Source: Oscillospiraceae bacterium (GTDB taxonomy: Bacteria; Bacillota; Clostridia; Oscillospirales; Oscillospiraceae). From it: a DNA stretch of 64,000 nt. Position 1 is the stretch's first letter. Every line of letters begins with the position of its first letter. The position numbers and the translations under genes were made by a program. Of this stretch, positions 31,866 through 40,158 are shown one piece after another. The stretch lies in the NCBI GenBank assembly GCA_910575265.1, contig CAJTEA010000001.1, positions 248,001 to 312,000 on the forward strand, in the 5' to 3' direction. Under the pieces are notes generated by a model. It was not told where the DNA came from and did no database searches. It saw only the letters and a list, made by a program, of their open reading frames with translations.

Positions 31866-33293
31866 ATGAGTACTATTCTTACCGCCAGCGAGGTCCATAA
31901 ACAGTATACCGAGGTGGTCTCCGCCTTTCGCAAGCTGATTCCCGATCCCTCTCTGCGCATGGTTTTCAGCTACCAGGTGGACGGCTATATCCGCCAGTAC
32001 GTCCTGGGTGTGTGGCAGGCGGACAACGCCAGCGCCATCACCCCCCGGCATGTGGAGTTTTACAACGCCATCTACTCCGCCGGCAGTCCGGCCCCCTCCG
32101 CCCTGTACTGGGAGGTGGCCTCCGGCGTGGCCAACTTCGACCTGTTCCAGCCCCCGGCCTTTTTTGAGGACCTGCGCCGGTACGACCGGATGAAAGGGAC
32201 AAGTCTGGCCCGGCGCTTCGCCGACCAGCTCACCCTCCTCCTGCTCCTCTTCGCCGCCGTAGACGGCGTGGTCAGCGAGAGCGAGGCGGGGTTTGTCAAT
32301 TCCTGCAACGATGTTCTGCTGGAGCTTTGCGACAAAGACGGCCTGCGCGCCGACCGCCCCGCTATCCGAGCGGACCAGTTCGCCGCCCCCAAGCCCGGCC
32401 AGTCCGCCGCCCCCGCCGCCAAGACGGAAGCGGCCCCGGCGCCCAAGGAGGAAAAGGTCCCGGAGGAGCCCGAGCCCACCCTGGACGAGCTGCTGGCCCA
32501 GCTGGACGGGCTGTGCGGATTGGACAAGGTGAAGAAGGATGTCAAGAGCCTCATCAACCTGGTAAAGGTGCGCGAACTCCGGGAGGAGGCCGGCCTGCCC
32601 GTCCCCCCCATGTCCCTCCACCTGGTGTTCATGGGCAACCCCGGCACCGGAAAAACCACCGTGGCCCGGCTTCTGGCCAAGATTTACCACGCGGTGGGAG
32701 TGCTGTCCAAGGGCCAGCTGGTGGAGGTGGACCGGTCTGGTCTGGTGGCCGGCTTTGTGGGGCAGACCGCCCTGAAAACCCAGGAGGCCGTCCAGAAGGC
32801 CATCGGCGGGGTGCTGTTCATCGACGAGGCCTACGCCCTGGTCAACGCTGACAGCCCCAATGACTTCGGCCACGAGGCCATTGAGGTCGTCCTCAAGAAC
32901 ATGGAGGACCATCGGAAGGACCTGATTGTCATCGTGGCGGGGTACACCGACCAGATGGAGCGGTTTATCCACGCCAACCCCGGTTTGGAGTCCCGGTTCA
33001 ACAAATACTTTTTCTTTGAGGACTATGACGGAAAACAGCTGATGGAAATTTTCCGGTCCATGTGCAAAAACAACGGCTACACCCTCTCAGAGGAGGGGGA
33101 GAAGTTCATGGAGAAGGACCTGCAAGAGCTCTACGAGGAGCGGGACGAGAACTTCGGCAACGCCCGGGACGTGCGCAACCTGTTTGAGCAGGCGGTGGCC
33201 AGCCAGGCCGACCGGGTGGCCCGGCTGGAGGCCCCTACTAAAGAGCAGCTGATGGAGCTGCTGCCGGAGGATTTGGAGGAGGCTGCCCAATGA
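31866..33293 (+). CDS. CbbX/SpoVK-type AAA+ ATPase with a TerB-like N-terminal region
   Basis: 475 residues from the ATG at 31866, with GAAGGAG 7 nt upstream. The N-terminal part (about 1-150) contains FAAVDGVVSESEAGFVN, a pattern typical of TerB-like helical domains. An Ala/Pro/Glu/Lys linker follows (about 170-205). The AAA+ core has Walker A GNPGTGKTTVARLLA, the pore-type segment SGLVAGFVGQTA, Walker B GGVLFIDEAYAL, and Arg in NPGLESRFNKY. The family includes the RuBisCO activase CbbX and SpoVK, which remodel protein assemblies. It overlaps the next gene by ATGA. The substrate protein is unknown; the two small downstream proteins are candidates. Confidence 0.87.
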   Translation: MSTILTASEVHKQYTEVVSAFRKLIPDPSLRMVFSYQVDGYIRQYVLGVWQADNASAITPRHVEFYNAIYSAGSPAPSALYWEVASGVANFDLFQPPAFFEDLRRYDRMKGTSLARRFADQLTLLLLLFAAVDGVVSESEAGFVNSCNDVLLELCDKDGLRADRPAIRADQFAAPKPGQSAAPAAKTEAAPAPKEEKVPEEPEPTLDELLAQLDGLCGLDKVKKDVKSLINLVKVRELREEAGLPVPPMSLHLVFMGNPGTGKTTVARLLAKIYHAVGVLSKGQLVEVDRSGLVAGFVGQTALKTQEAVQKAIGGVLFIDEAYALVNADSPNDFGHEAIEVVLKNMEDHRKDLIVIVAGYTDQMERFIHANPGLESRFNKYFFFEDYDGKQLMEIFRSMCKNNGYTLSEEGEKFMEKDLQELYEERDENFGNARDVRNLFEQAVASQADRVARLEAPTKEQLMELLPEDLEEAAQ

Positions 33294-33643
33294 CGGCTGG
33301 AGAACTCTATAAAATGATCGACGAGATCGACTGGTCCCAATATGAGACCGCCTACGGAAACGCCGCCCAGGATATCCCCCACTTTCAGGCCGGAAAAACC
33401 CCCAGTGTGCCCGGCTCCCTGCGGGAGCTGGATGACGAACTGAAGGTGGAGCTGCTGGATATTTTCCAGGGCTTCGCCGTCTGTACCGAGCGCTTCAGCT
33501 CCGACGCCTCCTGGCCCCTTCAGCTCCGGGAGAAGCTGAAGGCTGATCTTCCCGTTTTTACCGCTGTGTCCGGCTCAAAAAACGAGGACACCGCCTATTT
33601 TGCCGGGAGCATTGTGGACTCGCTTCGTCAAAAGGGAGCGTGA
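33290..33643 (+). CDS. small protein coupled to the AAA+ ATPase, unknown function
   Basis: 117 residues, beginning inside the last codons of the ATPase gene (ATGA overlap), so translation is coupled. The sequence is acidic and likely helical (MTAGELYKMIDEIDWSQYET, LRELDDELKVELLDIF), with no signal peptide, no membrane segment and no motif I recognise. Tight coupling to the ATPase suggests a partner or substrate adaptor, but this is inference only. Confidence 0.8.
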   Translation: MTAGELYKMIDEIDWSQYETAYGNAAQDIPHFQAGKTPSVPGSLRELDDELKVELLDIFQGFAVCTERFSSDASWPLQLREKLKADLPVFTAVSGSKNEDTAYFAGSIVDSLRQKGA

Positions 33644-33647
33644 GTAA

Positions 33648-34163
33648 ATGGACACTTTTTGTTCTATTTTAGGGGAAGAGGAGAGCAAACAGATTTGGGA
33701 CCGCATCAATGCGGAGCTCCGGTTTCAGCCTAGCGTCCGGGTCAATCAGCTGCCCTTTCAGCTTTCAGAGCCTTACCTTGTTCTGGACCTGACTTATGCC
33801 ACGCAGGAACAGGTAGAAAAGCTGCTGGCGGAGGTCCCCGGCGCTCTGGCCGCCTGCCTGGGGGAGGACGATTGGATTTACGCCCTGGACTGGCATCACA
33901 GCTGCTTCCGCTACGCCCCCCGCCTGCCCATCACCGAGCACAGCCACTGGGTGGAGGACGAGAGCTATATGGGCGGGGGCTACGACGCCTATTTCCCGGA
34001 CTTCTACCCCGACGGAGATTACTACTTTTTCGTCCAGCGGGATCTGAAATGGGGCTATCTGGGCCACCCCTGGCGGCGGGAAATCTGGATTTTTGGAGTC
34101 CCGCTTCTGGATGCGCTCTCCCCAAGGCTGGAGGAACTGGGCTTTCCTGTGAAGGCGGTGTGA
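33648..34163 (+). CDS. DUF2716-like protein
   Basis: 171 residues, beginning 4 nt after the previous stop. The aromatic-rich centre (DWIYALDWHHSCFRYAP) and the later DAYFPDFYPDGDYYFFVQRDLKWGYLGHPW-like stretch match my recollection of DUF2716 proteins, which occur singly or beside toxin-immunity type genes in Firmicutes and have no assigned reaction. It is cytoplasmic by the lack of a signal. It is probably the third gene of the AAA+ operon. Confidence 0.7.
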   Translation: MDTFCSILGEEESKQIWDRINAELRFQPSVRVNQLPFQLSEPYLVLDLTYATQEQVEKLLAEVPGALAACLGEDDWIYALDWHHSCFRYAPRLPITEHSHWVEDESYMGGGYDAYFPDFYPDGDYYFFVQRDLKWGYLGHPWRREIWIFGVPLLDALSPRLEELGFPVKAV

Positions 34164-34227
34164 ATGTAGGGGCTGATATGATCCGCCCTACGCAAAGCTA
34201 CCACATAAAAACGAGGAGGAAATACAA

Positions 34228-34563
34228 ATGTTAATCAACTTTGAGCGGATTCCCGAGACCGTCATCCCCCACATGCGGGGGGGCGAGGGCCAGGTGGCCG
34301 CCCACATGTTCACAGACAGCAGCAACAAGATCATGAAGGGCCTGCTGGCTCCCGGCTGCACCATCGGCCCGCACACCCACGACACCAGCAGCGAGATCAT
34401 CTGCATCCTGTCCGGCACGGGCAAGGTGCTGTGCGACGGGGAGTACGAGCCCCTGTCCGCCGGGTCGGTCCACTACTGCCCCAAGGGCCACGAGCACAGC
34501 CTTATCAACGACAGCGACGCCGACCTGACCTTCTTCGCCGTGGTTCCGGAGCACGGCGCATGA
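34228..34563 (+). CDS. cupin domain protein
   Basis: 111 residues with GAGGAGG upstream of the ATG at 34228. A single cupin barrel: first metal motif GPHTHDTSSEIICILSGTG (His, His and Glu ligands) and second motif YCPKGHEHSLIN (His). Small cupins of this type bind sugars, metals or act as isomerases or regulators; nothing here selects one. The stop codon overlaps the mtaB start (ATGA), so the two are co-expressed, but a functional link is not obvious. Confidence 0.85.
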   Translation: MLINFERIPETVIPHMRGGEGQVAAHMFTDSSNKIMKGLLAPGCTIGPHTHDTSSEIICILSGTGKVLCDGEYEPLSAGSVHYCPKGHEHSLINDSDADLTFFAVVPEHGA

Positions 34564-35867
34564 CTGTCGCCTTTTACACTCTGGGCTGCAAGGTGAACCA
34601 GTACGAGACCCAGGCCCTGGAGCAGCTGTTTACCGCCCGGGGCCACACTCTGGCTCCCTTTGAGGGGGAGGCGGATGTGTACATCATCAACTCCTGCGCC
34701 GTCACGGCGGTGAGCGACAAAAAATCCCGTCAGACCATCCGTCAGGCCCGGAAGCGGTCGCTGGAGGCGTTGGTGGCGGTGTGCGGCTGTTACCCTCAGA
34801 CCCACCCGGAGGACATGGCCAGTCTGCCCGTGGACCTGGTGGCGGGCACCGGGGACCGGCGGGGCTTTGTGGAGCTGGTGGAGCGGGTATGGGCGAAGCG
34901 TCAGGAAAAAGTCACCGCCTTGGACGACGTGATGAAGCGCCGGGTCTTTGAGTCTCTCCCCGCCGGGGGGCTGGAGGGGAGAACCCGGGCCATGCTCAAG
35001 GTGGAGGACGGCTGCGTCAATTTCTGCACCTACTGCGTCATCCCCTATGCCCGGGGGCCGGTGCGCTCCCTGCCCCTTTCAGACGCCGCCGCCCAGGCGG
35101 AAAAACTGGCCGGGGAGGGCTACAAGGAACTGGTCCTCACCGGGATTGAGATCTCCTCCTGGGGCCGGGATTTGGCGGGAAAGCCGGAGCTGATTGACTT
35201 GATTGAGGCTGTCTGCGCCGCCGCCCCCGGCTGCCGTATCCGGCTGGGCTCGCTGGAGCCTCGCACCATCACCGAGGAGTTCTGCCTCCGGGCGGCGAAA
35301 TTGGACAACCTGTGCCCCCACTTTCACCTGTCCATGCAGTCCGGCTGCGACGCCACCCTGAAACGGATGAACCGGAAGTATGATACCGCCCGGTTTATGG
35401 AGAGCGTGGGGCTGATTTGGAAATACTTCCAAAACCCCGTCCCCGCCATTACCGCCGACATGATTGTGGGGTTCCCCGGCGAGACCGAGGAGGAGTTTGA
35501 CCAGTCCCTGGACTTCATCCAGCGGTGCGCCTTTGCCTCCATGCACATCTTCCCCTACTCCAAGCGCCCCGGCACCCCGGCCGCGTCTATGCCCAATCAG
35601 GTGCCCAGGGCCGTCAAGGAGGAGCGGGCCCGGGCGGCCGCCCAGGCCGCCGCCCGGATGGAGCGCGGCTATCTGGAGTGGTGGGATAAGGTGACCGTTC
35701 TGTTCGAGGAGGAGCGGGACGGCCTGTGGCGGGGCCACACCACCCAGTACTGCGAGGTGCGGGTCCCCAGCGGGGAAAACCTCCACAACCAGCTGCGAAA
35801 GGTCCAGATTACAGCGGTGGAGGACGGCTGGCTTTTGGGTGAATTATTAAATTTGGAAAAAGAGTAG
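34560..35867 (+). CDS. mtaB: tRNA threonylcarbamoyladenosine methylthiotransferase MtaB
   Basis: 435 residues from the ATG at 34560. The N-terminal UPF0004 domain holds the three Cys of the auxiliary cluster (TLGCKVNQYE, INSCAVT, VCGCYPQ). The radical SAM domain has CVNFCTYCVIPYARG, the CxxxCxxC cluster motif. VGFPGETEEEF and FPYSKRPGTPA follow, then a C-terminal TRAM-like RNA-binding region (KVTVLFEEERDGLWRGHT). MtaB adds the methylthio group to t6A37 of tRNAs reading ANN codons. The frame is open further upstream but overlaps the cupin gene and lacks a site. Confidence 0.95.
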   Translation: MTVAFYTLGCKVNQYETQALEQLFTARGHTLAPFEGEADVYIINSCAVTAVSDKKSRQTIRQARKRSLEALVAVCGCYPQTHPEDMASLPVDLVAGTGDRRGFVELVERVWAKRQEKVTALDDVMKRRVFESLPAGGLEGRTRAMLKVEDGCVNFCTYCVIPYARGPVRSLPLSDAAAQAEKLAGEGYKELVLTGIEISSWGRDLAGKPELIDLIEAVCAAAPGCRIRLGSLEPRTITEEFCLRAAKLDNLCPHFHLSMQSGCDATLKRMNRKYDTARFMESVGLIWKYFQNPVPAITADMIVGFPGETEEEFDQSLDFIQRCAFASMHIFPYSKRPGTPAASMPNQVPRAVKEERARAAAQAAARMERGYLEWWDKVTVLFEEERDGLWRGHTTQYCEVRVPSGENLHNQLRKVQITAVEDGWLLGELLNLEKE

Positions 35868-35887
35868 CAACCGGGCCGCGACAGTGG

Positions 35888-35893
35888 TATAAT
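35888..35893 (+). promoter_or_regulatory. -10 box of the CofE-like gene
   Basis: TATAAT at 35888-35893 with only a weak -35 candidate (TAGCAA, 35865-35870) 17 nt upstream, inside the end of mtaB. Confidence 0.5.
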
Positions 35894-35933
35894 AACCCAG
35901 ACCTGATTGAACCAATGAGAGGAGTCCTGCTCC

Positions 35934-36638
35934 ATGAGCGAGGAAATGAATTACAGCGCCAATCCCGGCAAGAACTTGGTCCGCGCCGTGGACGGCGTGG
36001 ATTATCTGCGTATCCCTGTGAAAACCCACCTCATCACCGACAAGGACGACATGGTAGATGTGGTGAACAAGTACCCCAAGGATAAAATGCGGGCGGGTGA
36101 TATTCTGTTCATCTCGGAAAAGGCGGTGGCCTGCACTCAGAGCCGGGCCATCCCCATGGAGAACATCAAGCCCCGGAAGCTGGCCGTCACCCTGAGCCGC
36201 TACGTCACCAAAACTCCCGCCGGCATCGGCCTAGGCATCCCGGAAACCATGGAAATGGCCCTTCAGGAGTGCGGCACCCTGCGGATTCTGTTCGCCGCCT
36301 TCTGTTCGGTGATCGGCAAAATTCTGGGCAAGAAGGGCTGGTTTTACAACGTGGCCGGTCCCAAGGCCCGGGGCATTGACGGCCCTACCGAGGGGACTAT
36401 CCCGCCCTACGACCACTACGTGGTCCTCACCCCCGCCGACCCCATGGGGACGGCCAAGCGCCTGGCACAGGCGCTTGGATACCCGGTCGCCATTGTGGAC
36501 ATCAACGACCTGGGGGCCAACATCCTGGGCTTCTCCGAAAAGCGGCCCACCCTGGATTGGCTGGCCCGCGCCCTGGGCGACAACCCCCTGGGCCAGGGAG
36601 AGGAATCCACCCCCATGGGCATTTTGCGTAAGGCATAA
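35934..36638 (+). CDS. CofE-like F420-0:gamma-glutamyl ligase family protein
   Basis: 234 residues. The family pattern is seen in YLRIPVKTHLITDKDD at the start, GDILFISEKAVACTQ, and the late GYPVAIVDINDLGANILG segment. In methanogens and actinobacteria CofE adds glutamates to coenzyme F420; Firmicutes of this group are not known to make F420, and no other F420 genes are in the window. Many Clostridia nevertheless carry this stand-alone homologue, so it may ligate glutamate or another amino acid to a different acceptor. A GAGGAG site lies upstream of the ATG. Confidence 0.82.
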   Translation: MSEEMNYSANPGKNLVRAVDGVDYLRIPVKTHLITDKDDMVDVVNKYPKDKMRAGDILFISEKAVACTQSRAIPMENIKPRKLAVTLSRYVTKTPAGIGLGIPETMEMALQECGTLRILFAAFCSVIGKILGKKGWFYNVAGPKARGIDGPTEGTIPPYDHYVVLTPADPMGTAKRLAQALGYPVAIVDINDLGANILGFSEKRPTLDWLARALGDNPLGQGEESTPMGILRKA

Positions 36639-36643
36639 GAGAA

Positions 36644-36669
36644 GGCCCCCGGCTCCGCCGGGGGCCCGT
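36644..36669. terminator. terminator between convergent genes
   Basis: GGCCCCCGGC (36644-36653) and GCCGGGGGCC (36657-36666) form a perfect 10-bp stem, followed by CGTTT. Short T run, moderate strength. Confidence 0.7.
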
Positions 36670-36670
36670 T

Positions 36671-37225
36671 TCATTCGTCTCTGGGGTCGGGCAGGTCGAT
36701 GTAAATGGGCGAATGGCCGGTGGACTCCACGAACCGCAGCAGATCCTCCCGCCTCAGCTGGAGGGTGGAGGTGGAGATACCCGGGTGGCCGCTGATGAAC
36801 TCGTCCGCCATCAGGTCCTTGTCGATGACCAGCTGGACGCGGTGGTTGGTATCGAACAGCAGCTCCAGGGCGGAGACGGAGCCGGGGATGGTCTGGAGAT
36901 AGTCCCGCATGTGAACGTCGTCGGCGAAGGACAGCCGGGAGCAGCCCAGCTGGGCGGAGAGGAACTTGGTCTTGAAGGGCTTGTCCCCAGGCATCATCAG
37001 CAGGTAAAAGTCGGTCTGCTGGCGGTTGCGCAGGAACAGGTTCTTGCAGATTTGGGATCCCAGGATTTTCTCCACCTCGTGGCAGACCTCAATGGTGTCG
37101 GCATGGTCGTGGTCCACCCGGACGTAGGGGATGGACAGCTCCTCCAGCCGGTCATAGATGGCAAATTCCTGGGGGACGCGGTCATTGTTGGGCCGGGTGG
37201 TGTATTTGGTTTGGTCAATATACAT
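36671..37225 (-). CDS. YbaK/ProX-type aminoacyl-tRNA deacylase
   Basis: 184 residues. The domain begins near residue 20 (AIYDRLEELSIPYVRVDHDHADT) and includes the conserved Lys in ICKNLFLRNRQ and the GSVSALELLFDTNHRVQLVIDKDL block. This is the pattern of the prolyl-tRNA synthetase-associated (PrdX/ProXp-ala) branch of the YbaK family, which hydrolyses alanine mischarged on tRNA-Pro. It follows the amidohydrolase gene by 12 nt and would share its transcript. Editing is inferred from the family. Confidence 0.88.
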   Translation of the reverse strand: MYIDQTKYTTRPNNDRVPQEFAIYDRLEELSIPYVRVDHDHADTIEVCHEVEKILGSQICKNLFLRNRQQTDFYLLMMPGDKPFKTKFLSAQLGCSRLSFADDVHMRDYLQTIPGSVSALELLFDTNHRVQLVIDKDLMADEFISGHPGISTSTLQLRREDLLRFVESTGHSPIYIDLPDPRDE

Positions 37226-37237
37226 GGTATCGCTCCC

Positions 37238-38095
37238 TTATTTAGTTCGTTGAAATCCCAGCAGCTTTTGGGCATATCCGCCCAAAACGCCGTCCTTCTC
37301 CTCCTGGGTGAGGGGCAGGTCCTCGATGAGGGCGACCCCCTCCGTCTGGTCCCGCCAGGGGCTGTCGGTGCCGAAGAGGACCCGTCCGGGGAATTCCCGG
37401 ACCATACGGACAAACTGGGACACCTCCATCAGCGGCAGGTCGGAGGGGCCGTAGTAGCCGTCCCCGATGGGGGCGATGCGGCCCAGGGCAAAGGCGGTGT
37501 CCAGATAGACGCCGGTGTCCGCCAGCAGGGCCTCCACCCGGTCCCACTCCCGCCAGCCCCCCATGTGGGCCAGGATCAGCTTCACCGGCCCCACCTGGCG
37601 CAGAGCGTTCAGGGTCATTTCCGGGGTGCAGTTGTCCCGGTCGGGGAAGCCAATGTCCCGCCCGGCGTGGGTGAGGACGGTCAGCCCCAGCTCCCCGCAG
37701 CGGTCCAGGACGCGCAGATAGCGGGGATCGTCAAAATCGATTCCCTGATAGATGGGGTGGAGCTTGACCCCCTTCATGCCCAAGCTGGCAATGCGGGCCA
37801 GCTCGGATTTCCAGTCCGGGAAGTCGGGGTGCGCGCAGCCGAAGGACCACAGGCCGGTCTCCGGACCGGTTTCGTTGAGGCGGGCGGAGGCGTCGTTGAT
37901 GTGGACCACCTGCCGGGCGCTGGTGGCCACCGGAAGGACCAGACAGCCGTCTATCCCCGCCTTGGCCATGGAGGCCTTCAAGCCAGCTTCGGTGCCGTCG
38001 GAAAAGGCCGCGGTGTGGCACATGGACTGGAGCTTCTGGATGGTGGACCGGGCAATTTTGTCCGGAAATGTGTGAGTGTGAATATCAAAAATCAT
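37238..38095 (-). CDS. amidohydrolase 2 (TIM-barrel metal-dependent hydrolase)
   Basis: 285 residues. Metal ligands expected in this family are visible: MIFDIHTHTFPD (two His), GVKLHPIYQG, TVLTHAGRD, LAHMGGW and LFGTDSPW (Asp). Members hydrolyse or decarboxylate a wide range of cyclic acids and amides. It sits downstream of a sodium:solute symporter, separated only by a hairpin, so it may act on the transported compound. The specific substrate cannot be told from sequence alone. Confidence 0.88.
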   Translation of the reverse strand: MIFDIHTHTFPDKIARSTIQKLQSMCHTAAFSDGTEAGLKASMAKAGIDGCLVLPVATSARQVVHINDASARLNETGPETGLWSFGCAHPDFPDWKSELARIASLGMKGVKLHPIYQGIDFDDPRYLRVLDRCGELGLTVLTHAGRDIGFPDRDNCTPEMTLNALRQVGPVKLILAHMGGWREWDRVEALLADTGVYLDTAFALGRIAPIGDGYYGPSDLPLMEVSQFVRMVREFPGRVLFGTDSPWRDQTEGVALIEDLPLTQEEKDGVLGGYAQKLLGFQRTK

Positions 38096-38128
38096 GGGAA
38101 CGATTCCTTTCTGGGTAAAAGTGGACGA

Positions 38129-38155
38129 AGCCTATGGTACAGCATACCACAGGCT
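38129..38155 (-). other. stem-loop between symporter and amidohydrolase genes
   Basis: AGCCTATGGTA (38129-38139) and TACCACAGGCT (38145-38155) pair with one G-U. On the minus strand a short T run (ACTTTTACC) comes 7 nt later, so partial termination is possible. Confidence 0.5.
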
Positions 38156-38185
38156 CCGCCTTTTTGAAAGAGGAAGAGGGGAATT

Positions 38186-39757
38186 TTATTGAGGGTCGCC
38201 CAGGGTCTGGCTCTTGCGGACAGTGACCTTCTCCTCGTAGCAGGAGAAGGCGTCCTCCACCAGCTCCTTCCCGGGCTTGGCGGTGAACAAGGACACCACC
38301 GGGACAAGAATCAGCCCAGCGATCATGCAGAAGGCGCCGCAGTTGATGGGGGAGACCAGGATGGCGGGGAAGCTGGCGTTCAAAGGCGAGATGTCGGCCA
38401 GCATCACAACGGTGGAGAAGATAAAGCTGACCCAGCAGGCGATTTTGGTGGTCCCTCTCCAGTACAGGCCGTAGAGGAAGGGAGCCAGGAAGGCGCCCGC
38501 CAGCGCGCCCCAGGACACGCCCATCAGCTGGGCGATGAAGGTGACGCTGGACTTGTACTGGATGATCGCCAGCACCACCGAGATGGCGATAAACACCACG
38601 ATAAGACACCGCATGATGAACACCTGCTGTTTCTCGTCCATCTTTTTCACCACATGGCCCTTGAGCAGGTCCAGGGTGAGGGTGGAGCTGGAGGTGAGCA
38701 CCAGGGAGCTGAGGGTGGACATGGAGGCGGACAGCACCAGGATGACCACCACGGCCAGCAGAATCTCAGGCAGGCCGGAGAGCATGGCGGGGACCACTGA
38801 GTCGTAGCCGTTGACAGGAACGCCAGCCTCGTTGACGCCCACCACGTCGGTAAACAGCCGGCCGAAGCCGCCCAGGAAGTAGCAGCCGCCGGACACCACC
38901 AGGGCGAAGAGAGTGGAGATTACCGTGCCAGTGTTGATGGACTTCTCGCTCTTGATGGCATAGAATTTCTGGACCATCTGGGGCAGGCCCCAGGTGCCCA
39001 GGGAGGTGAGAATCACCACGCCCAGCAGATTCACCGGGTCGGGACCGAAGAAGGAGGCGAATACGCCGGGGGCGCTGGCCACCGGGCCGGAGGCGGTTTC
39101 GGTGGGCACCTGGGCCAGTCTGGTCAGGGCCGCCATAAAGCCCCCCTGGCTGTGGAGCACCGCCGCGATGACGGCGCAGATGCCGAAGAGCATGATGATG
39201 CCCTGGATAAAGTCGTTGATGGCGGTGGCCATATAGCCGCCGGCAATCACGTACACACCGGTGAGGACGGCCATGGCGATGACGCAAACGGAGTAATCAA
39301 TGTCAAAGGCCATGCCGAACAGCCGGGACAGGCCGTTATACAGGCTGGCGGTGTAGGGAATCAGAAAGATGAAGATAATCACCGAGGCGGCGATTTTCAG
39401 CGAGGGGGAGCCGAACCGCTTGCCGAAGAACTCGGGCATGGTGGCGGAGTCCAAGTGCTGGGTCATGATCCGGGTGCGGCGGCCCAGCACCACCCAGGCC
39501 AGCAGAGAGCCCAGAACGGCGTTGCCAATGCCCGCCCAGGTGGCGGCGAGGCCGTACTTCCAGCCGAACTGGCCGGCGTAGCCCACAAAAACCACGGCGG
39601 AAAAATAGGAGGTGCCGTAGGCGAAGGCGGTGAGCCAGGGGCCCACGGAGCGCCCGCCCAGCACAAAACCGCTGACATCGGTGGCGTTTTTGCGGCAGTA
39701 CAGGCCAATGCCTACCATCATACCGAAAAACACCAGCAGCAGAATGATTTTAACCAT
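38186..39757 (-). CDS. sodium:solute symporter (SSS family)
   Basis: 523 residues with about 13 membrane helices. Family features: FVLGGRSVGPWLTAFAYGTSYFSA in the first helices, VYVIAGGYMATAINDFIQGIIML, and the sodium-site helix SASMSTLSSLVLTSSSTLTLDL. The overall pattern is close to PutP-like proline or carboxylate symporters. A GGAGAGG site precedes the ATG at 39757 by about 12 nt. With the downstream amidohydrolase and the YbaK-type gene it may form one operon. The substrate is unassigned. Confidence 0.92.
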   Translation of the reverse strand: MVKIILLLVFFGMMVGIGLYCRKNATDVSGFVLGGRSVGPWLTAFAYGTSYFSAVVFVGYAGQFGWKYGLAATWAGIGNAVLGSLLAWVVLGRRTRIMTQHLDSATMPEFFGKRFGSPSLKIAASVIIFIFLIPYTASLYNGLSRLFGMAFDIDYSVCVIAMAVLTGVYVIAGGYMATAINDFIQGIIMLFGICAVIAAVLHSQGGFMAALTRLAQVPTETASGPVASAPGVFASFFGPDPVNLLGVVILTSLGTWGLPQMVQKFYAIKSEKSINTGTVISTLFALVVSGGCYFLGGFGRLFTDVVGVNEAGVPVNGYDSVVPAMLSGLPEILLAVVVILVLSASMSTLSSLVLTSSSTLTLDLLKGHVVKKMDEKQQVFIMRCLIVVFIAISVVLAIIQYKSSVTFIAQLMGVSWGALAGAFLAPFLYGLYWRGTTKIACWVSFIFSTVVMLADISPLNASFPAILVSPINCGAFCMIAGLILVPVVSLFTAKPGKELVEDAFSCYEEKVTVRKSQTLGDPQ

Positions 39758-39809
39758 AATGAAACAATCCTCTCCTTCACGCTAAAACTTTGACGCTTTG
39801 TACTGCTGA

Positions 39810-39838
39810 AGTGTAACGCAAAGAAGCGATAAAGTCAA
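39810..39838 (-). promoter_or_regulatory. promoter of the symporter operon
   Basis: Minus strand: TTGACT (39838-39833), 17 nt, TACACT (39815-39810). Confidence 0.72.
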
Positions 39839-39869
39839 GAGGGAATTTTGAGAATTTCAAATCCGGAAC

Positions 39870-39892
39870 AAAAAGAGGCGCCGCGGCGCCTC
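39870..39892 (-). terminator. terminator of the 49-residue gene
   Basis: GAGGCGCC (39875-39882) with GGCGCCTC (39885-39892), followed on the minus strand by five T (A run 39870-39874). Confidence 0.88.
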
Positions 39893-39894
39893 CT

Positions 39895-40044
39895 TCAGTC
39901 GTATTCTATCACGATTTCCTCGGCTTTGATCTGTGCCTCCTCCAGCAAACGGATCGCGGCGGGCACATCCAAACGGGCCAGGGCTTCCAGCGCGTCGGTG
40001 ATCCCGTTGAAGAGCAGGTGGTAAGGCTTTTTGTAGTTGGTCAT
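39895..40044 (-). CDS. 49-residue protein, divergent from an XRE regulator
   Basis: 49 residues from the ATG at 40044, chosen for the AAGGAGGG site upstream. Sequence MTNYKKPYHLLFNGITDAL, then an acidic helix ending EEIVIEYD. It has a full-consensus promoter and a good terminator, so it is a real gene despite its size. Short proteins starting this way are common in Firmicutes, often annotated as hypothetical or phage-derived. It may be regulated by the divergently encoded XRE protein. No function can be given. Confidence 0.8.
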   Translation of the reverse strand: MTNYKKPYHLLFNGITDALEALARLDVPAAIRLLEEAQIKAEEIVIEYD

Positions 40045-40084
40045 TGAAATTCCCTCCTTATATATTCGTATCATTATAGTGTTG

Positions 40085-40113
40085 ATTATATAGTGAAGTA
40101 TTAGAATTGTCAA
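40085..40113 (-). promoter_or_regulatory. full-consensus promoter of the 49-residue gene
   Basis: Minus strand: TTGACA (40113-40108), 17 nt, TATAAT (40090-40085). Confidence 0.88.
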
Positions 40114-40136
40114 TCCGTAAATACTCCTTTTATTAT
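40107..40136 (+). promoter_or_regulatory. promoter of the XRE-type regulator gene
   Basis: TTGTCA (40107-40112), 18 nt, TATTAT (40131-40136). Its -35 box overlaps the -35 box of the divergent promoter on the other strand, so polymerase can occupy only one at a time. Confidence 0.65.
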
Positions 40137-40158
40137 ATTGATGAAAGGGGAGGATTCT

